In this document: in pieces, positions 44,770-53,309 of the stretch | How the letters are laid out: each line of letters starts with the position of its first letter | Numbering within the stretch: the first letter of the stretch is position 1 | Assembly: GCF_008974245.1 (NCBI RefSeq) | Contig: NZ_BBZI01000014.1 | Coordinates: 186,001 to 250,000 of the forward strand | Direction of reading: 5' to 3' | From: Streptomyces abyssomicinicus | GTDB taxonomy: Bacteria; Actinomycetota; Actinomycetes; Streptomycetales; Streptomycetaceae | Length of the DNA: 64,000 bases | Notes under the pieces: generated by a model | The model's input: the letters and a program-made list of their open reading frames with translations, nothing else | Database searches by the model: none | Told to the model about the DNA's origin: nothing | Translations under genes and position numbers: made by a program

Positions 44770-45474
44770 TCAGGCGGTCGTGCCGGAGTGGGAGGCGCGG
44801 CGGCCCGCGGCCAGCAGGGCGTGGATCTGGACGCCGACCTGGTCCGCGTGGCCGACCGGGGTGGGGAACGGCAGCCGTACGTCGCGCCGGTCGGCCGCGT
44901 GCTCGAGGCGCAGGGTGATGCCGTAACGGTCCATCAGCACCGGCAGCGCCCGTACCAGGCCGCGCTTGGCCTCCGGCTCGACGAGGCGCAGCAGCAGGGC
45001 GACCAGGTCGGAGTGGGCGGCGACGAGGTGACCCAGCAGGGACGCCTCACGGGTGGCCAGGGGGTCGGGCTCGGCCGCCTCCAGCTGACTCCACGGGACG
45101 AAGGTGCGGGCCCCGGCGCTCTCGTGGACGGCCTGGTCGAGCCGCATGCAGGTGCTCGCGGTGGAGTCCGGGTCGAAGGGGTCCGCCATCAGCCCGGTGA
45201 GCGTCACCCGGGCGCGCAGCCGGTCGCGCACGGGCGTGGGGGCGATGTCGGTCAGCTCCACGCGGACCGGGACGCGGGGTGCGCGGTCCCCGTCGCCGAA
45301 CTCCGCGGTGGGCGCGTGGAGGTGGATGCGGCGCATGGCCGCGGTTCCGTCGAGACTGTGGACGTCGTGGCGCCGGCCGTCGACCACCACGGTCATGGAG
45401 TGGGCGGCCGTGATGACCGACCGCGTCCGCTCGGCGGGCGTCGGCCGTGTGGCGTGGGCAGTGCGCAGGCGCAT
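44770..45474 (-). CDS. DUF2470 domain protein
   Basis: 234 residues. The N-terminal part (TPAERTRSVITAAHSMTVVVDG) and the middle LRARVTLTGLMAD fit DUF2470/HugZ-like C-terminal domains, found in haem-related proteins and near siderophore genes. Its promoter carries an iron box (45510-45528), so it should be iron-repressed. Divergent from the siderophore-interacting protein gene. Function unknown; a role in haem or iron handling is an inference. Confidence 0.75.
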   Translation of the reverse strand: MRLRTAHATRPTPAERTRSVITAAHSMTVVVDGRRHDVHSLDGTAAMRRIHLHAPTAEFGDGDRAPRVPVRVELTDIAPTPVRDRLRARVTLTGLMADPFDPDSTASTCMRLDQAVHESAGARTFVPWSQLEAAEPDPLATREASLLGHLVAAHSDLVALLLRLVEPEAKRGLVRALPVLMDRYGITLRLEHAADRRDVRLPFPTPVGHADQVGVQIHALLAAGRRASHSGTTA

Positions 45475-45509
45475 GGGGGCTCCAGGTCGTCGCGGAACAC
45501 AACTCTGAC

Positions 45510-45528
45510 TTAGGTATGCCTAACCTAA
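45510..45528. promoter_or_regulatory. Iron box (DmdR1/IdeR-type) for the DUF2470 gene
   Basis: TTAGGTATGCCTAACCTAA matches the 19-bp actinobacterial iron-box consensus TTAGGTTAGGCTAACCTAA at 16 of 19 positions. It lies 36 bases upstream of the DUF2470 start. Confidence 0.9.
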
Positions 45529-45580
45529 CCCATCGTGGGGTGCGCCGGGGTGGCGACCGGCCGTTCCCTGACAATGGAAC

Positions 45581-45599
45581 TTAGGTGAGCCTTCCCTTA
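45581..45599. promoter_or_regulatory. Iron box for the siderophore-interacting protein gene
   Basis: TTAGGTGAGCCTTCCCTTA, a weaker but clear match to the same 19-bp consensus, 58 bases before the start of the siderophore-interacting protein gene. Two boxes 71 bp apart give each divergent promoter its own site. Confidence 0.8.
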
Positions 45600-45656
45600 C
45601 TATCGTGGCCACTCGCCCCGCGCCTGCCGGGGCACCACACCACCGAGGCGGTCCGC

Positions 45657-46502
45657 ATGGCGCGCACCAACATGAGAACCACCAGGACCGAGCCCGCGAC
45701 GGGCGAACTGCTGACGCTCCATGTGCTGCGCCGCGCGCGGATCTCCCCGAACTTCGCCCGCGTCACGCTCGGCGGCGGCGACATCGCACGCTTCGTGCCG
45801 ATGGGCTACGACCAGTGGTTCCGCCTCGTACTCCCGGTCGCCGGCGGGACCCTGGAGGCCGCGCCGAAGAAGCTCGACACGCTCTCCTACCTCCGGTTCC
45901 TCACGGTCTCGTCGGCCACCCGCCCGGTGATCCGCAACTACAGCGTGCGCGCCTTCCGCCCCGACGGTCCCGGCGGCCCCGAACTGGACGTCGACGTCGT
46001 CCTGCACGGCTCCCCGGAGGACGGCACCGCCGGACCGGCCTCGACCTGGGCGCGGACCTGCGAGGAGGGCGACCCCGTCGGCCTGCTCGACGAGGGGACC
46101 ACCTTCCGGCTCCCCGAGGGGGTGCGGCGGATCCTGCTGGTCGCCGACGAGACGGGGCTGCCCGCCCTGGTGAACACCCTCGCCTCGCTGCCCGGCGACG
46201 TCGTCGGCCACGCGCTCGTGGAGATCCCCGACGAGGCCGACCGGCAGGAACTCGGAGGCCCGGCGGGCGTCGAGGTGACCTGGCTGCCCCGCGGGGGCGT
46301 CGGTGGAGACGGCCGGGGGGCCGGGGCGGTCGGCGCACTCGCGCGGCAGGCCGCGTGCGCGCTGCCCCTTCCGGAGGAGCCCGCCTACTGCTGGGCCGTC
46401 GGCGAACAGGCGCTGGCCACCGGCGTCCGCCGGCACTGGGTGGCCGGCGGGCTTCCGAAGACCCATGTCACCTTCTGCGGATACTGGCGCGCACGGCACT
46501 GA
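45657..46502 (+). CDS. Siderophore-interacting protein (ferric-siderophore reductase, ViuB-like)
   Basis: 281 residues: FAD-binding domain (IRNYSVRAFRP, VVLHG..GPASTWA) and a SIP C-terminal NAD(P)H domain (ILLVADETGLPALVNTL, CWAVGEQALATGVRRHW). Reduces ferric siderophore in the cytoplasm to release iron. ATG 45657 is chosen; an upstream GTG at 45585 falls inside the iron box. Under the iron box at 45581. No siderophore transporter is adjacent. Confidence 0.92.
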   Translation: MARTNMRTTRTEPATGELLTLHVLRRARISPNFARVTLGGGDIARFVPMGYDQWFRLVLPVAGGTLEAAPKKLDTLSYLRFLTVSSATRPVIRNYSVRAFRPDGPGGPELDVDVVLHGSPEDGTAGPASTWARTCEEGDPVGLLDEGTTFRLPEGVRRILLVADETGLPALVNTLASLPGDVVGHALVEIPDEADRQELGGPAGVEVTWLPRGGVGGDGRGAGAVGALARQAACALPLPEEPAYCWAVGEQALATGVRRHWVAGGLPKTHVTFCGYWRARH

Positions 46503-46722
46503 CGGCATCGGCGCGCCGAGGCGGTGGCGGTGTCCGTGACGGCCGGTCGGGCACCGTCCCGCCGCGGGTGGGCGGGCGGCGGCGACCGGCCCGGGTCGCC
46601 CGGGTCGGTCGTGGCACACGTGGTGCGTGACGCGCCTCGACGGCTGTACACCTGTGGCCCGCCGGTGCTCCGCGATCTGGACGCGCGAGGTCCGCGGCCG
46701 GTCCCGCGACGGTGAGTGCGCG

Positions 46723-48147
46723 TCAGGTGTCGAGCTGCGCGTGGGCGGTGACGCGCCGGGCGTAGGCGGTCAGGGAGTCCGCGCAGGCCCGCCCCGGCGC
46801 GGCCTCCAGGACGGCCTGCGCCACGCGGTCCGCGCCGTCGAGCGCCCCGTCGACCACCACGGCCACCCGGTCGGGCCGCACCAGACGCCCCATCGCCCTC
46901 CTGTAGGCGGCCGGAGTGACACCGGCCTGCCCCGGCGCGGCCTGCCCCGGCGCGGCCGGGCCCGGGGCCGGAACCGGGCGGGCCGCCGCGACCGCCGCGG
47001 GACTGCCGGACATCGCGTCCTCGCGCCGGCAGACCCGCCACGCCTCCGCGAACTCCTCTTCCTCCACCTCCTGTTCGGCCAGGCGGAACAGCTCGTCCAG
47101 CGCCAGGGCGACGGCCTCGGGCGCGCGGGACGGAGCGACCTCGAAGCGGAGCCGCAGCGCGCACGCCGCACCGTCGTCCTGGACGTCGCAGTGCACCGCG
47201 TACGCCAGCCCGTGGGCGTCGCGCAGCGTCCGGGCGAGCCGGGACGACGCCGATCCCGCCAGCAGCTCCCGCGCGACCGCGAGCTGCGGGGCGGCGTCGC
47301 CGCCGCTCTCCCCCCGCAGGCCGATCATGATCACACAGGCGGCGCTCCGCCCGGTCGACGGGCGGAGCGTCAGCGGACGCACCGGGACGGCGCCGCGCGC
47401 CGCCTCCACAGCACCGGATCGGGAACCGGAAGCGGAGGCGGACCGCGGCGACGTCCGCGCCGGCCCGTCCGGCGACGGCGGCGCCAGACGGCGGACCAGC
47501 GCCTCCAGGTCGACCCGGGTCAGGTCGGCGGCCACCACCAGGTCGCGGGACGCGCCGAGAACGGTGCGGTGGAAGGCGAGGACCGCGTCGGCGTCGACGC
47601 CGGCCTCCGGTGCGCCCTCCCGGGGCTCCCGTTGCGAGGAGCGGTCGCCGGGGAAGAGCGCCCGCCGCAGCAGCACTCCCGCGGAGCCCCCGGGGGCCGC
47701 GCGGGCTGCGGCGAGCGCCCGGTTCCAGCGGTGGAGGAAGGGCAGGATCTCCTCGCTCCGGGGGGTGAAGGACGTCAGGGTCCGCGAGAGCAGGGCGAGC
47801 GCGTCCGCGAGGTGTTCGGGTGTCGAGCTGAGGACGAGACGGGTGGACGCCGCACCCGCGTCGGCCGCGAACGTGGTGCCGATCCGCTCCAGCCCGGCCT
47901 CGAGGTTCTGGTCGGCGGCGTGGCCGGAGCCACGGCGCAGCAGGGTGACCCAGGCGCGCGCGGTGTCCTCCTGCCCCTGCGGGTCCCCCGCCGTGCCGTG
48001 GTGGAGGACGACGCAGGCGGCCGCGGAGAGCCTGCCCGGCAGATGGACGGGGACCGTCCGCACGCTCCCGCCGCCACCCCCGCTCACGCCACGCCCGCTC
48101 ACGTCACCGCCGCTCACGTCACCGCCGCTCACGTCACTCCCGCTCAC
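46723..48147 (-). CDS. M16-family peptidase partner lacking the zinc motif
   Basis: 474 residues, insulinase-fold. It has the family pattern (VVLHHGTAGDPQGQEDTARAWVTLLRRGSGHAADQNLEAGLERIG; later ASSRLARTLRDAHGLAYAV) but no HXXEH, the sign of the non-catalytic half of a heterodimeric M16B protease. GTG 48147 overlaps the stop of the catalytic partner (GTGA). The first 25 residues are Gly/Ser/Val repeats encoded by 15-bp DNA repeats, so GTGs further in could also start it. Last gene of the RiPP operon; expected to clamp the peptide substrate with its partner. Confidence 0.85.
   Translation of the reverse strand: MSGSDVSGGDVSGGDVSGRGVSGGGGGSVRTVPVHLPGRLSAAACVVLHHGTAGDPQGQEDTARAWVTLLRRGSGHAADQNLEAGLERIGTTFAADAGAASTRLVLSSTPEHLADALALLSRTLTSFTPRSEEILPFLHRWNRALAAARAAPGGSAGVLLRRALFPGDRSSQREPREGAPEAGVDADAVLAFHRTVLGASRDLVVAADLTRVDLEALVRRLAPPSPDGPARTSPRSASASGSRSGAVEAARGAVPVRPLTLRPSTGRSAACVIMIGLRGESGGDAAPQLAVARELLAGSASSRLARTLRDAHGLAYAVHCDVQDDGAACALRLRFEVAPSRAPEAVALALDELFRLAEQEVEEEEFAEAWRVCRREDAMSGSPAAVAAARPVPAPGPAAPGQAAPGQAGVTPAAYRRAMGRLVRPDRVAVVVDGALDGADRVAQAVLEAAPGRACADSLTAYARRVTAHAQLDT
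48097..48141. repeat. Three 15-bp tandem repeats at the start of the second M16 gene
   Basis: GCTCACGTCACCGCC at 48097-48111 and 48112-48126, with a near copy at 48127-48141 (plus-strand orientation). They encode VSGGD units on the minus strand, each with a GTG codon, so the true start is uncertain. Confidence 0.8.
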
Positions 48148-49442
48148 GCCGCCACCGCCTCCCGCGTCCCGCTCGCCTCCTGGACCAGGAACGTCGCGCC
48201 GGGCAGGCAGAGCCCGGCGGCCCGCACGACGTCGTCCTCGGTGACCGAGGCGAGGGCGTCCGCCGCCGTGTAGGCGTGGCCCGGGCACCCCCGGAGGCGG
48301 ACCTGGGCGGCGAAGGCCTCCGCCCGCGTGGTGGGATCGTCGAGCGCCTCGTACCTCTCCCGGCGCAGCAGCCGCAGGGCACGGTCGAGTTCACCGGGGG
48401 CCAGGCCGTCGCGGACCGAGGCGAGGACCGACCGGACCTCCGCCAGCAGCCGTTCCCCGCTCGTGCCGGCCGTGGCGGTGACAGTCCCGAACAGCACGGA
48501 ACCACCCCACTCGAGTTCCCACGCCGTCACCATCTCGGTGGCGGGGACGGCGACGCCCCGGCCGCGTACGGCGTCGCGGAACAGGCGGCTGCCCCGGCCC
48601 TTCCCGAGCACCGCGGCGAGTGCCGCGAAGGCGGCGTGCTCGTCGGTGCCGTACGGCGGCGTGTGTGCCATGACGTGCACCTGGGGCGGTGCCCCCCGGG
48701 GGCGGGCGGGACCGCGCACGGCCCCTTCGGGGCGCCGGCCGGCCAGGTCCGGCGGCGGCGGCGGGTCCGGCGGCCCGGCGTGCCGGGGGAGGGCGCCCAG
48801 GGTCGCCGCCGCCACGTCGGTCACGGCCTCGGGCGAGATGTCCCCGAGCACCACCAGGGTGGCGCCGTCGGGCCGGTAGTGGCTCCGGTGGAAGCCGGCC
48901 ACCTGCGAGGGGAGGAGCCGGCCCAGCAGGCCGGTGTCGCCCATGGACGGGTGCCGGTAGGGATGACCGGGAGGGAACGCCTCGGCGAAGAGCAGCTCGG
49001 CGGTCCGGCCGGACGGACCGCACCGCTCCTCCTCCTCCCGCCGGACGACGGCGAGGGTCTCCTCGAGGGCCGTCGGGTCCAGGGCCAGGGGAAGGTGCGC
49101 CGTGCGGTCCGCCTCCATCGCGAGCGCCCGGGGGAGCACCTCACCCGGGACGGTCATCGTGAACGCCGTGCGGTCCTGGTTGGTGGAGGCGTTGACGTCC
49201 CGGGCGCCGGCCCGCCGGAGCGTCCCCAGGAAGTCCGGATGGCTCGGCGTGCCGCGGAACATGAGGTGCTCGAGGAAGTGGGCGAGCCCGTGCTCACCGG
49301 GACGCTCGTGCCGGGAGCCCACGTCGTGACGGAGGTGGACGTGCGGATCCGGCAGGAGCGCGTCGCGCTGGACGACGACGGTCAGGCCGTTCGCCAGCCG
49401 GGTGGTGACGAGGGCACCGTGCGGGGCGTCCTTCCGGCGCAT
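48144..49442 (-). CDS. M16-family zinc peptidase (catalytic subunit)
   Basis: 432 residues. Inverted zinc motif HFLEH (H55-H59) after the family RHERPGEHGLA segment; third ligand expected in the acidic AVVRREEEER helix (about 136-139); substrate-binding C-terminal half present. M16 pairs process leader peptides in several RiPP systems, so this enzyme and its partner are the likely leader or follower protease. ATG 49442 lies three bases after the DUF5825 stop; the gene overlaps the second M16 gene by four bases. Confidence 0.92.
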   Translation of the reverse strand: MRRKDAPHGALVTTRLANGLTVVVQRDALLPDPHVHLRHDVGSRHERPGEHGLAHFLEHLMFRGTPSHPDFLGTLRRAGARDVNASTNQDRTAFTMTVPGEVLPRALAMEADRTAHLPLALDPTALEETLAVVRREEEERCGPSGRTAELLFAEAFPPGHPYRHPSMGDTGLLGRLLPSQVAGFHRSHYRPDGATLVVLGDISPEAVTDVAAATLGALPRHAGPPDPPPPPDLAGRRPEGAVRGPARPRGAPPQVHVMAHTPPYGTDEHAAFAALAAVLGKGRGSRLFRDAVRGRGVAVPATEMVTAWELEWGGSVLFGTVTATAGTSGERLLAEVRSVLASVRDGLAPGELDRALRLLRRERYEALDDPTTRAEAFAAQVRLRGCPGHAYTAADALASVTEDDVVRAAGLCLPGATFLVQEASGTREAVAA

Positions 49443-49445
49443 CGC

Positions 49446-50033
49446 TCAGGACCTCGCATAGGCGAACCGCACCGGCAGCGCGAGGCAGAGGCCGTCGTCC
49501 TCGCCCCCGATCCGCAGGACCAGGCGCTGCGCCTCGAGGACGGCCAGTGCCTCCCGGTCTGCGGGGTCCGGCGCGGTGGGCGTGGCGTACGCGCGCAGCA
49601 CCCTGCCCCAGGGGTGGTCGGGAACGGTCCAGCGGCGCGGTACGGCGGGATCGCGCAGGTCCTCCAGGAGGAGGAAGCCGGGGCCGCGCCGGTGGGTGAG
49701 CAGGGGCTCCCGCGGGACGGGCCAGGCCGGGACCCCGTCGTGTCGCGGCGGATCGAGGTGCTGGAGCGAGGCCCGCGGAAGGTCCCCGGCGTCGCCCTCC
49801 CAGTACACCCGCAGACCCGCGCCCGCGGCCTCGACGAGCAGGTGCAGGAAGCGGGCGGTGGCGGCCGCCGTGGTGGTGGAGAGACGGACGGGACGGCCGA
49901 CCAGCAGGCCGCGCATCCCGGAGCGGGCCATGGAGGCCAGGGCGTCCCTGTCGCAGGGCTCCTCGGGGGAGTACGGCACGAGGAGCGTGGAGCGGCCGGA
50001 CGGCCGGGCGGCCCGGACGGTGGATTCACTCAT
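49446..50033 (-). CDS. DUF5825-like protein, radical SAM partner
   Basis: 195 residues, mixed alpha/beta, no metal motif. Sequence features (VPYSPEEPCDRDALASMARSGMRGLLVGRPVRLS; WTVPDHPWG) fit DUF5825, a family seen next to RiPP-maturation radical SAM enzymes. Start ATG 50033 overlaps the radical SAM stop by eight bases. A substrate-presenting or enzyme-assembly role is plausible by context only. Confidence 0.65.
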   Translation of the reverse strand: MSESTVRAARPSGRSTLLVPYSPEEPCDRDALASMARSGMRGLLVGRPVRLSTTTAAATARFLHLLVEAAGAGLRVYWEGDAGDLPRASLQHLDPPRHDGVPAWPVPREPLLTHRRGPGFLLLEDLRDPAVPRRWTVPDHPWGRVLRAYATPTAPDPADREALAVLEAQRLVLRIGGEDDGLCLALPVRFAYARS

Positions 50034-51936
50034 GGCCGAGTCCCGTGGGCAGAGCGACGTAGCGGCCGTCCTCGTGGAAGAGCCAGCGTCTGGCCCGCCA
50101 TTCCTCGAGCAGCGCGGTCACCCGCTCCTCGGTGGTCCGGTGGCCCTGAGCCGTCACCTCACGGGTGACCCCGGAGGCCGAGCGGCCCTTGAGGGTGGCG
50201 AGGAAGACCGCCACGAGCAGCGGGTCCTCCAGCCGCTCCTCGGAGGCGGACGTGGTGCGCTCGTCCACGATCCGCAGGGCGCCGCCCTCGGGTACGGCGA
50301 CGAGCCGGCGGCCCTGGTGGTTGGCGCGCCAGGTGTCCACGGCGGCCCGCAGGCGTTCGGCGACGGACTCGGAGATGCCCGCCGGCCGGCTCTCGAAGAC
50401 GTAACTGATGTCGGCCACCTCGTCCGCGGGAAGCTTGTACACCTTCTTGAGCAGGCCGGAGGGGCCCAGGTTCTCCAGGCCGAGCCCGGGGTCGTCGAAG
50501 AAGGGGCTGAACCTGGTGAGGACGGCGCGGTAGACGCCCTCCGGCGGCGTGAGGTGCCACAGCCCCGGCAGCTGCTCGACGACCTCCTCGTAGTCGGCCT
50601 CCGTCTCACCGGGGAACCCGTAGAGGAAGTTCCAGCCGGGGAAGACGGCGACGGTGCGGCAGTCGCGGAGCAGGCGCACGTTCTGCCAGCCGGTCACCCC
50701 CTTGCGCATCAGCCGCAGGACGTGGGTGCTGAGGCTCTCGATGCCCGGCTGGACCTGTGCCACGCCGGCCTCGGCCAGGACCTTCAGCTGCCCGATGCCG
50801 AGGTTCGACTTGATCTCGAAGAAGAGCCGCAGGTCCCACGGCTTCTCCGCGAGCCGCGGCAGCAGATCGCGGAGGTAGCCCATGTCCATGATGTTGTCGG
50901 CGAAGACGACGTCCAGCATGTGGTGGGCACGGACCGCGTTCTCGATCTCCCGCACCACGCGGTCGGAGGACTTGGCGCGGAACGCCATCAGGGAGCCGTT
51001 GAGACCGCAGAACGTGCAGTGGTGCTTCTCTCCCCACCAGCACCCCCGGCCGCCCTCGATCTGGACCTTGGGCTCCACGCCGGCCACCGAGCGGGCGGCC
51101 CGGAACGTGTCGAAGTAGCCGCTCAGGTCGGCCTCGGGGACGGAGTCCATCGGCACGACGGCCCGCGGCTGCTCGTTGACGGCCGACTTCTCGTCGGGGT
51201 CGCGCCAGCACAGGCCCGGCACGGCGGCGAGGTCCGCGGCGGGCGGGGAGCCGTCCGGGTCCGACCGCGACAGGAGGTCCAGCAGGCGGGGGAGGACGAG
51301 TTCGCCCTCACCCCTGACCACGTAGTCCAGGCACGCGAAGTTCCGGTGCAGCGCCGCGCCCTGGACGTCGTCGCAGTTGGCTCCGCCCATGACGGTGACG
51401 ACCCGCAGGGAGCGCTCCTTCAGGGCGCGCGCCAGGGCCAGGCTGGGCATGTTCTGGTCGAAGGTGCTGGTCATGCCGACGACGTCGTACCCGCCGGCGA
51501 CCAGTTCGTCGGCGAGCCGGCCGACGAACCCGGAGCTGAGCCGGTACATCTCCGCGGCGGCCGTCAGGTCCGCGCCGCTGCCGGTCGCCGCCGCGTGGAA
51601 CGGCGAGTCCAGCGGCTCCTCGAATCCGTACAGGGCGGGGGAGAAGACCCACTCCCCGGTCGCCACGTAGTAGCCGTCGACGATGCGCCGGTAGTCCTCG
51701 CTGCCGATGCGGCCCCCGGTGTGCTCGTGGACGTGGTCGGCCCACCGGATGTTGGCGTAGAAGGTGTCGGCCGTCTCGACGAAGTCCAGCGCGCGCGCCA
51801 CCGGCGCCAGCGTGCTGATCGCCATCGACGGCATGTCGAGCGACGCCCAGGGCATGCACACCAGCGCCACCCGCAGGGGCCGCCGCCGTCCCCGCGGGGA
51901 GACGTGGGGCAGGCCGAGGAACTCAGCCGTTGTCAT
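50026..51936 (-). CDS. RiPP-maturation radical SAM enzyme with cobalamin-binding-type N-terminus
   Basis: 636 residues. N-terminal Rossmann-like domain of the B12-binding type (LRVALVCMPWASLDMPSMAIS; VVTVMGGANCDDVQG; residues 20-215), then a radical SAM barrel whose cluster motif is C299-X7-C307-X2-C310 (GRGCWWGEKHHCTFCG), then a C-terminal extension. The CX7CX2C spacing, rather than CX3CX2C, is typical of the 'RiPP maturation radical SAM protein 1' group, many of which are peptide C-methyltransferases. Predicted to methylate or otherwise modify unactivated carbons of the precursor. ATG 51936 follows a GGAG site. Confidence 0.88.
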   Translation of the reverse strand: MTTAEFLGLPHVSPRGRRRPLRVALVCMPWASLDMPSMAISTLAPVARALDFVETADTFYANIRWADHVHEHTGGRIGSEDYRRIVDGYYVATGEWVFSPALYGFEEPLDSPFHAAATGSGADLTAAAEMYRLSSGFVGRLADELVAGGYDVVGMTSTFDQNMPSLALARALKERSLRVVTVMGGANCDDVQGAALHRNFACLDYVVRGEGELVLPRLLDLLSRSDPDGSPPAADLAAVPGLCWRDPDEKSAVNEQPRAVVPMDSVPEADLSGYFDTFRAARSVAGVEPKVQIEGGRGCWWGEKHHCTFCGLNGSLMAFRAKSSDRVVREIENAVRAHHMLDVVFADNIMDMGYLRDLLPRLAEKPWDLRLFFEIKSNLGIGQLKVLAEAGVAQVQPGIESLSTHVLRLMRKGVTGWQNVRLLRDCRTVAVFPGWNFLYGFPGETEADYEEVVEQLPGLWHLTPPEGVYRAVLTRFSPFFDDPGLGLENLGPSGLLKKVYKLPADEVADISYVFESRPAGISESVAERLRAAVDTWRANHQGRRLVAVPEGGALRIVDERTTSASEERLEDPLLVAVFLATLKGRSASGVTREVTAQGHRTTEERVTALLEEWRARRWLFHEDGRYVALPTGLGHE

Positions 51937-51949
51937 CTCCGGGCCCCCT

Positions 51950-52630
51950 TCAGACGCGCGCGTTCGCGGGCTTGGGCAGGTGCGTTCCCCGGTAGTCCGC
52001 GCGCTCGATGTCCGCCCCCTCGGTGAACGCCTCGTCGAAGGGCACGTCCCACACGTACGCGGACCACAGGTCCGCGCCCCGGAAGGCCGCCCGGGCGCAG
52101 GCGCACTCCCGGAGGTCCGAGTGACGCAGGTCGGTGCGGCGCAGGTCGGCCTCCGTGAGGTCCGCGCCGAAGAGACTGGCCCTGCGCAGGACGGCGCCCG
52201 AGAGGTCCGACGAACGCAGCGTCGCCCGGGCCAGGTCGGCGCTCTCCAGCCGGCTGCCCGAGAGGTCCGCGCCGGTCAGGTCGGCACCGGTCAGCCGGGC
52301 CCCCGTCAGGTCGGCGCCGCGCAGATCGGCGCCGCGCAGGTCGGTTCCGGCGCCGTGGCCGCGGAGCAGGAGCCACCCGTCGACCACCGCCACGGTCCGC
52401 AGCAGGCCGTCCTCCCGGACGACCAGTGCCAGGCACCGCATGCCCAGACCGGCGCCCGCCACCTCGGCCGCGGTACGTGCCGGGGTCACGCCGGCGGCGG
52501 GGAACGGGGAGGCCAGGACGGGATCGGCGCCGCCGGCGCCCTGGAGCCGGCCGTCCAGCGGAACGAGGGAGTACGGGCCGGGGCCGCTCTCACCGGTCTC
52601 GGCCAGCACCAGGTCCAGAAGACTACGCAT
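51950..52630 (-). CDS. Pentapeptide-repeat protein
   Basis: 226 residues. Residues about 95-200 are tandem A(D/N)LXX pentapeptides (LRGADLRGADLTGARL and onward), which form a right-handed quadrilateral beta-helix. The N-terminal 90 residues are a separate, unrecognised domain; the C-terminus (WDVPFDEAFTEGADIERADYRG) is conserved-looking. Inside a peptide-antibiotic-type cluster it may be a DNA-mimicking self-protection protein (as with QnrB/AlbG/McbG), or a scaffold. It overlaps the upstream DUF6445 gene by eight bases. Confidence 0.85.
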   Translation of the reverse strand: MRSLLDLVLAETGESGPGPYSLVPLDGRLQGAGGADPVLASPFPAAGVTPARTAAEVAGAGLGMRCLALVVREDGLLRTVAVVDGWLLLRGHGAGTDLRGADLRGADLTGARLTGADLTGADLSGSRLESADLARATLRSSDLSGAVLRRASLFGADLTEADLRRTDLRHSDLRECACARAAFRGADLWSAYVWDVPFDEAFTEGADIERADYRGTHLPKPANARV

Positions 52631-53309
52631 GGGTCCGGGTCCTTTCCCCGCTCTTCGGGGAGCCGTGGCCGCCCTCCCCGTCCATGAAGAAGAAGTTCTG
52701 CGTCAGCCGCCCTTCCCGGGGCGCGTCACCGAACAGTTCGGTGATGCCGTGGAAGAGGCGGCCGCCCTTGAAGATCACGCACCGGTTGTAGGCCAGGTCC
52801 ACGTGGTGGATGACCTCCCACCGGTCCTCCCGGCCGGTGTCGCGCAGCACGTACCGCTGGTCGAACTCCTCCTTGGTGCGGCACCCGAAGTCCTCCAGCG
52901 TCCCGTCCGACGGCACCCTGTCCAGGCCCGTGGGGAGGTGGCGGTAGAAGCTCAGTCCGCCCCTGGCGTGCTCGGGCGGGGTGAGGTAGACCACCGCCGT
53001 CCAGTCGACGAAGTCGAGGTGCACCCGGGTGCGCCCGCTGTCCGACCGGGTGGCCACCCGGAACTTGCCGAAGACCCACCGCCGCGGGTCGTGGTGGACC
53101 GGACCCCCGACGATCTCCGCGAGCCTGCGGGCGTGCCCCTCCGAGGCGAAGGCCTTGACGCTCTCCAGCCCCGGGAAGTTCGCCACCTCGCCGAAGTCCC
53201 GGTACTCCGCGGCCAGGGCCATGTCACGGACCCGGTCGGGGTCCTGGTAGAAGCCGTCGACGATCAGCAGCTCACCGTCGAGGGCCCGGGTGACGCCGGG
53301 GGTGCTCAC
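52623..53309 (-). CDS. DUF6445 oxygenase-like protein, copy 3
   Basis: 228 residues. A Fe(II)/2-oxoglutarate-type facial triad is visible: H97-x-D99 in RVHLDFVDW, a distal His in GGRLFHGITELFG, followed by an Arg in EGRLTQNFFF that could bind 2-oxoglutarate. VVYLTPPEHARGGLSFYRHLPTGL is the DUF6445 hallmark. GTG 53309 overlaps the preceding gene (GTGA). One of three consecutive paralogues; predicted peptide hydroxylase. Confidence 0.8.
   Translation of the reverse strand: MSTPGVTRALDGELLIVDGFYQDPDRVRDMALAAEYRDFGEVANFPGLESVKAFASEGHARRLAEIVGGPVHHDPRRWVFGKFRVATRSDSGRTRVHLDFVDWTAVVYLTPPEHARGGLSFYRHLPTGLDRVPSDGTLEDFGCRTKEEFDQRYVLRDTGREDRWEVIHHVDLAYNRCVIFKGGRLFHGITELFGDAPREGRLTQNFFFMDGEGGHGSPKSGERTRTHA

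Noticed and set aside
49576..52026. 816-codon plus-strand frame opposite the radical SAM and DUF5825 genes
   Set aside because: Shadow of the minus-strand genes, which contain the CX7CX2C motif and overlapping start/stop signals.
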